A stretch of 64,000 nt of DNA from Gonatopus flavifemur (Eukaryota > Arthropoda > Insecta > Hymenoptera > Dryinidae). A model generated the notes under the pieces. The model saw nothing but the letters and a program-made list of their open reading frames with translations, searched no databases and was not told the DNA's origin. A program made the position numbers and the translations under genes. How positions within the stretch are numbered: position 1 is the stretch's first letter; each line of letters begins with the position of its first letter. Shown piece by piece: positions 49,201-61,200 of this stretch. The stretch is from contig JAFFJZ010000007.1 of NCBI GenBank assembly GCA_018340375.1, forward strand, positions 20,806,001 through 20,870,000, given 5' to 3'.

Positions 49201-52200
49201 GTCTGGTGGGATTGGAAAGGAATCATTTACTACGAGCTTCTCAAACCTGGCCAAACTATTACAGCTGAGCGTTACCGGGCCCAGCTGATCAGAGTGAGTG
49301 ATGCTCTGGAGTAAAGAAGACCATTTACGGGGCAAGGAAGGCGGGAAGTAATGCTGCTGCATGATAATGCACGTCCACATACAGCAAAACCAACCCAGGA
49401 ACTCATCTTCAATTTAGGCTGGGAAGTTATACCTCATGCGGCATATTCATCAGACTTAGCTCCTTCTGATTATCACTTATCTAGATCAATGTCGTCATAT
49501 TTGAAGGAGCAGCACTTCATGAATATCGAAGATGTCCGGAAATGGCTGGATAACTATTTTGTTTCAAAACCACCAAATTTCTATCGTGAAGGCATTTATC
49601 TACTACCCTATAAATGGCAAAAGACTGTAGATAATAACGACGAATGTTTGAATTGATAATTCTTGAAAGAAGTATGCTTTTATTAGGTGTATAACTTTGC
49701 TTCCGCCGTTTTTTTCCGAAATTCGAAGCTTCATTGTAAAAAACTCGTTATACATTTATGGTTCAAAGTATTGTCCATCGCTGGCCACTACTTTCTCCCA
49801 TCTTTCGGGCAGCATACGAATCCCGCGTTGAAAAAACTGGTCATCTTTTGAAGCGATCCACTAATCGATCCAATTTTTTACTTCTTCATAAGACCGGAAG
49901 TGCTGGTCAGCTAGGCCGTGTGCCATTGATCGAAACAAGTGATAGTCCGAGGGAGCAACGTCTGGAGAATACGGCGGGTGGGGTAGGACTTCCTATTTCA
50001 AAGTTTCCAAGTATGTCTTGACCACTTTCGCAACATGGGGTCGAGCATTGTCATGCTGTAAGATCACTTTATCATGTCTCTCGTTGTATTGCGGCCGTTT
50101 GTCTTTCAATGCTCGGTTCAAACGCATTAACTGCGTTCGATAACGATCGCCTGTGATTGTTTCAGTCGGTTTTAACAGCTCATAATACACTACGCCGAAC
50201 TAGTCCCACCAAATACCGAGCATAACCTTCGAACCGTGAATATTCGGTTTGGCCGTCGACGTGGAAGCATGGCCGGGATATACCCATGATTTTCTGCGCT
50301 TCGAATTATCGTAATGAACCCATTTTCCGTCCCCAGTTAGAATGCGATGCAGAAATCCCTCCCGCCTTTGCCTTGCAAGCAGCTGTTCACAAACACACAA
50401 ACGCCGTTCAACATCTCTCGGCTTCAACTCGTATGGCACTCAATTTCCTTGTTTCTGAATCATTCCCATAACTTTCAGGCGTTTTGAAATGGCTGGCTGC
50501 GTCACTCCCAATGATCCTGCCAATTCTTGTTGCGTTTGACATGAGTCTTGATCAAGTAATGCCTCCAATTCTGCATCTTCGAAAACCTTCTCTCTTCCAC
50601 CGCCATGCTGGTCTTCGACGTTAAAATCACCGTTCTTGAAGCGTTGAAACCACTCTCGGCACGTTCTTTCACCAATAGCGGCCTCGTCATAGGTATTTGA
50701 GAGCAATCGATGAGCCTCAGCCGCAAATTTCTTCATATTAACGCAGAAAATTAAAACCTCCCGCAAATGACGGGAATTTGGCTCGTAAGCTGACATGTTT
50801 AATCGAGAATAACTTTATGATGCAGACACAAATCGACTAATATTTCGATGGCGTTATATTTACAAATGCCTAAGCTTATTGTATGACATCTATGATCTAT
50901 TCATTTCAACTACCACTTACCGCTACAGCCATCTATTGCAAAACGGCGGGAGCAAAGTTATACACCTAATAATAAAATTGAATTCGACAAAAAAATCCGA
51001 GTTTCAACTTGCACACCTAATATATGTATGTGATTATCTCCGCAGTCTTTGAACATTCGTTATCTTGGCTTGAATCGATAAATTATCATGAAACATGGGT
51101 CCTAGGGCTTTTCGAGGGTGCTGAATCCGAATCTGGAGTCAAATCCCGAATTCAAGATGGCCGACGTGAATTGAGTCAATTTTGCATTTGTGGGCAGATT
51201 TATATGAAACATGGGTCCTAGGAGTTTTGAAGGGTTAGAAATTCGAATCTGACGTCGAAAAACGAATTCCAGATGGCGGATCCAACATGGCGGACGTGAA
51301 TCTAGTAATCCCTGGTGAAAATGAAGCGTATACACAAAGCGAGAAGGAAACGTATACGAAGCGAAAAACGTTTCAACTCCCTCTTCCTGGAGCGTATGAT
51401 ACCCGCTTGCTGGAAAGTCATCAAATCATACGTTCTGTATACGCTTCATAAACTTCCGATCCCGTTTCGCATATGCTTCATGTAACGTAATAGTAGGTTA
51501 TACGGTGCGTATGCGAGTTATACCTATTCTGACTTCAAATAACATCTTTCAGTAATCGATGGCAACGACGATCATTGGCTCAGTGGATAAGGGACCGTCC
51601 ATAAATTACGTAACGCTTTTCCTTCCGTCGTTCTTTCTTGCACCAACTTCAGACATGATGAGTGAGATAGAGAAAGATATAGTCAATAGCGTTACGTAAT
51701 TTATGGACGATCCCTAAGACTTCCACAGTGGAAGTCACCGGTTCACTTCTCACCACAGGGTTCAATTTTATTCTCTAGATTCCTTGAATTTTTCCTGCTT
51801 CCTTTGTTTCAATTCCCGTTTCACGTACTCTTTGTATCCTTTCCATTCAAGCTTCGTATACTTTCCATTATCATTTCTGTTACCCTCTAGCATACGCTTC
51901 GTTTACTCTTTCTTCTCGCTCCCACTTTCACCAGGGAATTTCGCATTCATGTACAGATTTATATGAAACATGGGTTCTAGGGGTTTTGGAGGGTGAGGAA
52001 TCCGCATCTGGTGTCGAATCCTGAAATGAAGATGGCGGATCCAAGATGGCACAAGTTAATATAGTCATTCTGGCTCTACCCATACAGCACCGGATGTCCC
52101 AGCAATATTGTCAGAATATTACATTTGGAATGTATAATATTCTGGAAAGCATTTCAAGAAGATTACCATCTTTGTAACGTTCTGGAGATATTCTGAAACA

Positions 52201-55200
52201 TTGCTGAGATCATTGAGGTAACATTCTGGAGATATTCTGAAATATTGCTGTGATCATTTCAGCGATATTCTGTACGAAAAAAAATGTAACAATCACATAT
52301 ATTAGAAAGCTTACAAAATGTTACTTTGTGTTGAAACAAAGTTCTTCAGAGTTTACTTCTACAAATGTTGAATGAGCTTGGTCAGAATCACTTCACGTGT
52401 AAGAAAAACTGCTTCGAAGTCAATTATTATTATAAAGTTCCGCCAGTGGGGATTGAACCCGGGTTCTGCGAGTGAGAGTCAAGGCTTCTATCACATCAGC
52501 GATTCTCCGAAACGACGAAACCACTCTCAAAGTGCCATATATTGTAATCATCGTGATGGGAGTTTGAAGAATTCGGTTCGGTGAAATATAGACAAATCAA
52601 TTTAGAATCTTCTGACACAAAAAATGAGTAGGTCGTGGGAGAAAGGTTTTTCTCGAACTCGACTTTGAAATTTTATAAAGTGCTGAGTAAAATAGATGGA
52701 GAACTTCGGAAATTCGTTGCCGTGGGATATAGACTGATCGATTCAGAATCTTTTGAAATGAAAAGTGAATAGGTCGTAGGAGAGGCGTTTCTTTTGATCA
52801 TGAATTGTAAATTTTCCCATTCCTGCATCAGGTGTATAAAACTTCATTTTGTTTCATAAAATATTACTACTGTCATATTCTTGGAATATTTCATTTGCGA
52901 CAAATTTAGCATATTCTCCATCGTAGATTCCCAAAACATTACAGATCATTATATGTGCAATGTTCCAATTGGAAGATTCTCACAACATTTTTAATAAAAT
53001 ATTGTATTTGCAGGATCTTGTATAAACATTTCACACAGAATGTTTTGAGCGAGACATTGTAATATTTTAGAGATATTACTGTGACATTGGGTGCTGTGTG
53101 GGTAATGAACAAAATTATTATATGTAACACGGGTTCTAGGGATGTTCAAGGGTGCTGAATCAAAATCTGGGCTCAAATGTTGAAAGAAAATAATAATTTC
53201 GATCTTCCCGGGTAAGCTTTACCTTCACTGCATCCGAAAACTCTTAAAGAGCTGGTTGACGTCATGATAACTGCACACTAGTGAGAATCCAAAAGTGAAG
53301 GAAGTAGCTACTGAAACAAATGAGGCTGAAAATATTCCGATTCGTCCTAAATTACGCCTAAATAACTCTTCGTTACGCTTATTACACTTAAATGACTTTC
53401 AGCTTGAACAGTAAAAAATTTTTCGTTAAATTCAACACACAAGCGAATGTTAACCACCCTGGTTAAAAAAAACGATTGATTCCGACCAAATACTATTGAT
53501 CAATCGACTAATCGGAATGAATCAGAACATTGTGCAGTCGAAATGCTGATTGAATCCAATCGGATCACTGCCATGAGCTGTCTTATTCATGAATAGGAAA
53601 AGAAGCGAGTATGAATGATGGATTGAATAGGCTCCAATGTGTATGAGAACGATAAGCTTCGATGACACTGAATCGCAATCAATTCAGGTATTTGAGAATC
53701 TTATTCAATGAGATTGTATCAGCATTTTGACAGTTAGGTATCATGTACTGAATCCGGGTGATAACGAATGAACCTAATGCACTGAGAGAAAAAATGTCCG
53801 GGAACAATGAAATATTTAGTTGAATGGTCGCCATAAAAGACTTGATTGATTTGGATAAACTTTCATTGACTCGATTAAATATTCATTCAATCAAACAAAT
53901 ATTTAATATGCTATGAAATATTTCATCAATTCAAACAGTTATTTAATTGAGTCAATGAAAGTTTATTCAAATCAATTAAGTATTTTATGGCGACTATTCA
54001 ACTAAATGTTTTATTGTTCCCGGAAATTTTTCATCTCAGTGTGAGAATGAATCCGCGTTGGCACATGGGTTTGGGTTTCATGGTCGATGATATTAATATC
54101 GTCATCTCAATAGAATTCGTTAGGTATCCTGCCGATTCATTGGGAGTTCCAATGAGCGAGTGGCCGGTTAATTTAGACCAAATTGAATTGGAATCGATGA
54201 GCGGATTCACAGGGCAACGCAGGGCCTCTCAATCGGATCCTACAGGTTTTTTCATGATTCGGATCGGGATTAACAAACAAGATCCCACAAACTTTTTGCT
54301 GCGATTTGAATGGGTTCAATGAGGCATTCAATGATTCGATGAATGAGACTGTATCTGCATTTGAATGGTAAAATATCACATACTGAATCTGTGTAATGAT
54401 GAAAGAGCTCAATGAGAATCAATGTGAGTGGTTACATGGTTTTGGGTTTGACGGTCAGTGATATTGACATAGTCATCCCAATAGGATTCAATAGGTGTTC
54501 CGCTGATTCATTGAGGAGTTCCAATCAGCAAGTGGCCGGTTGAGTTAGACCAAATTGAATTGGAATCTATGAGCGGATTCACAGGACAACACAGGGCCTC
54601 TCAATCGGATCCTACAGGTTTTTTCATTATTCGGATCGGGATTGACAAACAAGATCCCACAAACGTTTTGCTGCGATTTTAATGGGTTCAATGAGGCATT
54701 CAATGATTCGATGTATGAGACTCCATCTGCATTGAATGGTAAAATATCACATACTGAATCTGTGTGATGACGTAAGAACTCAATGAGAATCATGGTGGTA
54801 CGACGGAGAAGCAGCGTGGAGGCAACGGAGAAATGTCCGCACAGAAACACGGCCTGGAAATTCCTCCGTTACTTCTACACTGCCTGTTCCTCGTACCACG
54901 CTGTATCCACTACTCCCTTTCTTCTCCCTTTATTCCACGGAGAAGCCACGTGATTCATCGCTGACTGTCGCGTGAAGAGGGGGATGGGGGGGCCCCAGCC
55001 AACGGCCCCTCCAGTGAGCCGCTTACCAAATAATGTTGTTACCGACCCAGGGTTGATGCAAAGAATCAATTCCGTATCGGTCCCAACATGGTGTCGACTC
55101 TCCTCAAAGAAGAGAAATAGCGGGATGTTTAAAGAATTTCGCCTTGCGGCATTGACTCTATATCAGATGAATTAGAAAAGGAGTTGACTTTAATATTGAA

Positions 55201-58200
55201 ATGACCTTAGGGTGGTGGAAAAAAAACCCACGGTGCGTGAACACTATGGTAAAAAACCACTAGTCTAATAATTGTTATAACTTGAACTTAGTGCTATTTA
55301 GCATATGTAACTGTCGCGTGTGGGTGATGACACTCCTTTTATATTACTTCGCGGAGCCAATGGACGTGTAATCAAATCTTCAATGTTCCGCAGCACAGCT
55401 GCCAGGTGGGCATTTCCGTTCAGGGGAATAGTACCCCTACTATCGATCATATACATATTCCCACCCCCACTCGGAACCCTTACACACATGTAACTTACAT
55501 ACACGGGACGATAGTAGGGTACACTTCTGCTCTGCGGGAATACCCATCTGGCAGGTCTGTTCAGCAGTAACTTCCATTGCAAATTCAGTATGTTCCTCGG
55601 GCAAAACGATTACATAGTAAATTCAACTATTTCTTTCCGTGCTAGAAAGCACAGAAGATCCACGAACATCGATTCGATTATTGATTCAATGAAATCATAA
55701 CATATCTGCATGTTGATGGTAATAAATCACTTACGTTTTCCCTCAAACGCTTCAATACGCTCACGTAATAATCCTTATTCACTGTCTGACCTGGTGGGAG
55801 AAATTCGGAGTGGACCACACTATGGCAATCAAAGAAAACAGTCAACAAAACCTTGATTTTAGATCGACTCTGTCGCGGTTTTTTAGGTTTTGACTCGTCT
55901 GAAAAGCGCCATTCCGATGATTGTTGGTTAGTTTCGATGTCATATTCATAGACCAATGTGTCGTCACCGGTAATGATGCCTTCGATAACATTTTGGCCCA
56001 AAGAAAGCATTTGTTTAGCAACATCAATGCCATGCTGTTTCTGCAACAAATTCAACACTCTCGGCACAAGCCGTGCTTCAACTCGTCTCATGGCCAAAAT
56101 ATTGTGCATAACGTTCTGCACCGATCCGGACGAGACACCAAGATCGAATGCTATCTCCCTAATGCTCACACGACGATTTGCGAGGACGATTTCTTTAATT
56201 TTATCAATATTTTCGTCAGTGATACTGGTGGATGGACGACCGGAACGAGGCAAATCATCAACCACAATACGACGTGCTTCAAACTCTTTGTACTACTCGT
56301 ACGCTTGTGTTTTCGACATCACCGAGTCCCCGTAGGTTTCTGTTAACATCTTCAACGCTTCCGCACATGAAATTTTGTTGAAAACAGAAAATTTTAGACA
56401 AACTTTTTGCTCAACCAAAGTTGACATTGCGAAATTCGCAGACCACAACAAACACTGACTCGTTTACAAGGCAACACGCACTAACTTCTGACGAATGAGG
56501 CGCAAACAGACATTTGAGCGCTAAATAACAGATGAAATAACATGGAAAACAAATGATTCCGACAATATCTCAAGCGCGGTTTGTTTGAATAGAGAATTCC
56601 GAGTACTTTTTAATCAGAAGGTATATGATACTTTTTAGGGTGTTCAGTGTGGTTTGTGAACTATAGAATACTATAGAATCCAATTGGTCATGTCTCTATC
56701 GAATCCGATTGAGTAGTACAGTCTATCTTTGATGAAATTTTATTCGCAAACAGATGTTGTGAATCGGCTAATTGCCCATTGGATCCGATTGGGTCAGTTG
56801 TACGATTTCTTTTTACAACTCATTTTGAATAGTGTAATTTGCAAAACCATGTTTTGGCGTGATATCATTGTGTATCGTCATATGACTCATTGATTACGAT
56901 AGAATCCAATCCATCGCGAATCCGGTTCAGTACTAGAGTCTGTCTCTGAAGAAATTTGATTCACAAACAAATGTTTCGGATCGGTTAAACCCCCATTGGA
57001 TCCACTTGGGTCAGTCGTGTGATTTCTCTTTATAGCTCATTGTGAATAGTACCATTTGCATAATCAATGTTTCGGTATGCTCCCCATCCCACATCTTGAT
57101 ATAACTTGATGAGTACGATAGAATCCAGTCGGTCATATCCCTATTGGATCCGATTGAGTAGTAGACCCGATCTCTGGGAAAATTTCATTCGCCTACAAAT
57201 GTTTAGAATCAGCTCGGCCCCCATGACATCCCATTGGGTCAATCGTGAGATTACTGTTCGCGAAACACTCAGAATGGTGTACCTCGTATATCAGCGTCTC
57301 AATGTGATTTGCATTTCATACCGTGATACAGGTCAAAGAATACGATAGAATGTCATCGGTCATACCACTATCGAATCCGATTGAGTAGTAGATCCTACAC
57401 TGATAAAGGTCCACTCGGTTCCAGATGTTTCAAATTGACTGAACGCTCATTGAATCCAACTGGGCAAATGAGGCGATTCCTGTGTACAACTCACTTGCAG
57501 TAGTGCACCTTGTATATCAGCGGCTGAGCGTGGTTTCCATCCCGTATCGTAATGTAAATCATTAAATACTATAGAACGCTATTGGTCATGTTCTTATCGA
57601 ATCCGATTGAGTAGTAGCGCCTATTTCTGATAGAATTCCAGTCGCCTACAGATTTTTTGAATCGGCTACATCCCTATTGAATCCGATGCGGTCAGTTGTG
57701 TAATTCATTGAATATTATAGCATTCAATCGTTCATTATCATATCGAAACCAATTGAGAAATAAAGCCCATTCCTGATGGAATCTCACTCGCTCAGAGAGA
57801 TTTAGAATTAGCAAAACTCTCATTGACTCCGACTGGGTGAATACTTCCAACCTCAGTTGAATCTACCTTGAAGAAATGAAAAATTGCATATCAGTATTAC
57901 AGTGAGTTTTTGAGTCTCAATCGTATCATGAATCACTGAATACTGTAGAATCGAATCAGCTATTCTCCTAATGAATCTGATTCCGAATGTACAGCCCTTT
58001 GACAACATTTTTAACTGGAAAAACTTTCAACGAATCAAATTCGCTCACAACGTTCAAATTCCCTATTCATTGCGATTCCTCAACTCCGTACATTTACCGA
58101 TTGATTCTCAAGTATTTATATTGGTTGATTCGTTGGCATGCTCATTAAATCCAATTGTATTCAATCGGGATATCGAGTGCACAATGTTCTGATTCAATCT

Positions 58201-61200
58201 CATTCATTTCTCATTGCCACCATTCCCTGTTTATATTGTTCTTTCTCCTATTCAATCTCATTGTTTATTGCGTTTCAACATCACTGGGCAAATGCCGATT
58301 CATCCCCATTCGTCCATCCGTTGATTTCCGTATTAATTCTCAATCAATATAATCTCCGATTTTTCTATTTCCAATCCACCATTTGATTCTGATTGGATTG
58401 CAATCAGTGAAACGATCATTGAATCCAATCAAATATCATGCGAAAATCGAAATGTTTAAATGACTATTGAATCCAGAAACTTGAAAATGTTCAAACCGCA
58501 TTCGATCTGATTACGTTTTTTCCCCCATTTCCCTGTGAAGAAATGTCCCTTGTTTCACCTGTATGTCCCTGATTCAGTACCATTCATCAAAGAATGTCTA
58601 TTGGTTCTGATCAAATCTGACCAATTCTGATTGAGGCTCAATCGTCAAATATTGATGCTCCAAAGTACGTACTATTCATTCAACCAGATTTGGTCAGAAT
58701 CAATCGTTTATTTTAACCAGGGCATTTTTCTTCACACTCAATGTGTGTTGATTCCAGAGTGACACTTATAAAGTGTTAATTTGAACTCGAATAACATTTT
58801 AATGTGTCGAAAATGAATCGATCGAACATCATTTGATCAGTGTGTTAAATAAACACACAAAAGTGTTAAATATTCAACACTTGAATTTTAACACGTACTT
58901 AAATATTCAACCCTTGAATTTTGACACGTACTTCTTTTTTACACAATGACGGAATATTTTTCACTGTGTACGCTTTCGTCGCGCTTCCAGGCTTTATTTT
59001 TACCAGGACGGTTGAAATTCTGTAGTTCTCCAGGTACATGTTTCTGAATCATTTGGAGATGGTATAAAGGATGGTAGGCAATAAGTTTCAAGCTTTCTGA
59101 ATATTACATTCATAAAGTTTCTCAATTGAGGGAAAAACCGATGAGTGCCTTTCCATATATCCCCGGATATCTGAATTGTTCAAAATGCGAGCGAAGCGAG
59201 CTTATGTGGGCTACGATCCATTCAAAATGAGCGAAGCGATCAGTCAGGGGGCGGAGCCCTCTGGTTGAAAGTGTAGTTTATGTCTCAAGAGAACATGATG
59301 AAGGTTTAAAAATTATTCAATACCCTGAGAAAAACATTTATTCATTTGCTTATGGGTAAATAAATCTTCATTTGAATCAAATATGTTCCGTTAATAATAT
59401 ACCCCCAAGTGAACCATATGCAGGTTCATTGTACGTGAATTCACGTTCATGGTATGTTTAATGGACCTTCAAATGACTAGACGTTCAATTCACCTTCACT
59501 GAACATTCCTTGAACCTTTGAGTTCTTTTAGAGACGTATGATATTTCGTAGAAATAAATGTTTTTTGATAGTCAATACATCATATTTGTGAGAATGATGA
59601 TAAATTTGCGGAAAATGAATATTTTTTATTATTATTATTCATAGTTAAACATCCATTTGTTAATTATAAATAAACATTATTCTCTATACAGAAGTGTATT
59701 AAATGTCTGGATTAGTTTGAACATTTGAAGATTCATTGAACATTTCGTGAACATGAATTTACCTATATTCAACCACAGAAACCTATGTTCTCTTTTCCAG
59801 AGGAGAAATTTTCACAATTATATATAATTCAATATAATTCATACGTATATTATGTATGATTATATATAAATTACATATAATTTTGAAAATTTGTCCACTC
59901 GGGTTGGGATTTTGAATAAATGAACTCTTTATATACCTGCTCTCTTTTTATTCTCATTCTAAATAACGTTTTCCATATTTTGACATGATAAATTTCTTCT
60001 CAGACGTATATATCTTTTCTTGGTTCTTACAATACATGTGGTACTGAATTTAATTGAGAAAAATTCTCCTCCATACGTAATTATTTCTACATCGATGAAT
60101 TATTCCCCGTACATAAATTCTCAATTAAATTCTTCTGTTTTAATTATAGTGTTTCAGGACTACACTTCCATGTCATCGGTGAAGGAGTGGTCCGAGTACG
60201 AAGTCAACGTGCCGAGAGAGTTTATGATAAAGAAAACTACATAGATTTTCGCATGAGACTGTTAGGAGAACCCGGTAATAATACATTCATTCATCATAAA
60301 ATATATATAAAATATGCAAGACAAAGCTGGTCGAAAGTGATTCTGTTTTCTAAGGTTTAAGAATTGATTCGGAGTAATATTCTTGAGTACCGAATACGAA
60401 AATAACAAAAGTTTTTTTGTATTGGCTATGTTTTTATAACTTATCAAATATACAAAATTTATCAATCATAGAGATTATATATAAAAATTATATACAAAAG
60501 AGAATATTCAAAAAGAACCAATTCAAAAGATCTGACATCGTTTTTGTCATCAGTCCACAAAAATGATTCTAAATTAGTTTTCGAACTTCAGAAAATAAGA
60601 AAAGTGTAACATAGGTGTAGTCATTTGGTTTCGTATTTTAATGTAAATAATTTTCACCTCCAAAGAAACACGTACCGATAGTCATATGACATTCCTGTTA
60701 AAAGTATTACAAAGATTCGGAACGAAAACATTACAGAATGGAAAGAAACAACTGGTTTTTTTCTTTTTCCATTCTTCCTTTTTGGATAAAATGTTCTTTT
60801 TGACATTTTCAACAAGAATCTCAATGAAAATCAAAGTCTTGTAAAAATACCTCAAAGACATCTAACAAGAGAAATTTTCTAGAAATTTATGAAAGATATA
60901 TTTAAAACATGTTCATTAAATTCACATGAAACAAATTTAAATGATATATCTGAAAGATATACATCTTTCCGATATGTGATTTCTTTCTTTCTCACCGATG
61001 TGCCTATTCTTTTGCGTTATGGAAAGCGTAATATGAATTTGTTGCTATTGCAGTGAAACCATGTTACTGTAATACTTATCCATATTATGATTAAAACAAG
61101 GAGTATTATACTGACTGATCTGACAGGAAAAAATAACACTTTTCGTAATTATGATAATTAAATAATCGCTGAATATTGAAATCAACCTGGGTGGAAAAAT

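Larger units (their letters stand above)
48467..51020 (+). mobile_element. mariner element (outer), interrupted by a second mariner
   Basis: The TIR TTAGGTGTGCAAGTTGAAAC is matched at the right end by the complement of GTTTCAACTTGCACACCTAA, with TA on both sides. It is inserted in a TATATA run of the Helentron-like copy 2. Without the inner mariner the element is about 1.27 kb, normal for mariner. The transposase region is on the plus strand, and the inner element sits in its 3' untranslated part. Confidence 0.93.
51310..51936. mobile_element. CCCTGGTGAAAATGAAGCG element, 627 bp, AAT target
   Basis: The ends CCCTGGTGAAAATGAAGCGT and CTCCCACTTTCACCAGGG are flanked by AAT. Copy 1 of the host reads CCAGTCAATTTTGCATTC at the empty site (6733-6750). 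GAAGCGTATAC-type motifs repeat inside. It contains a tRNA-like stretch split by the MITE at 51591-51714. Confidence 0.8.
53457..58722. mobile_element. CCCTGGTTAAAA element, 5.27 kb, no recognised transposase
   Basis: The left end CCCTGGTTAAAAAAAACGAT and right end ATCGTTTATTTTAACCAGGG extend as a TIR for about 35 bp, with CA on both sides. The interior is built from ATCCGATTG/CAATCGGAT motifs, a 370-bp tandem duplication, a 225-bp degenerate array and several inserted elements including a mariner fragment. No frame encodes a transposase for this TIR, so it appears non-autonomous despite its size. Confidence 0.8.
53405..58970. mobile_element. ACAGTGAAAAAT TIR element hosting the 5.27-kb element
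   Basis: The flanking sequence matches copy 1 (TTTCAGCT then CGCTTTCGTCGC, uninterrupted at 8421-8442). The ends ACAGTAAAAAATTTTTCGTT and GGAATATTTTTCACTGT are inverted. AACACTTGAATTTTAACAC-type repeats fill 58770-58950. Apart from the nested 53457-58722 element only about 300 bp belong to it. The exact target duplication is unclear. Confidence 0.7.
47615..59264. mobile_element. Helentron-like element, copy 2, expanded to 11.65 kb by insertions
   Basis: The host sequence matches 5631-8734 piecewise: GGCACTCATCGGTATACATA at the start, CAATACTGATTGATAATCCG at 47962, the GTCTGTCT microsatellite, ATTCGTTATCTTGGCTTGAA at 51055, GATGGCGGATCCAA blocks, GAGCTGGTTGACGT at 53250, and CGCTTCCAGGCTTTATTTTT to the terminal GGGGGCGGAGCCCTCTGG at 59264. 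A subterminal CCGATGAGTGCC at 59143-59154 is the complement of its 5' end. Six insertions listed separately account for about 10.2 kb; the remaining host is about 1.4 kb. Confidence 0.75.
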
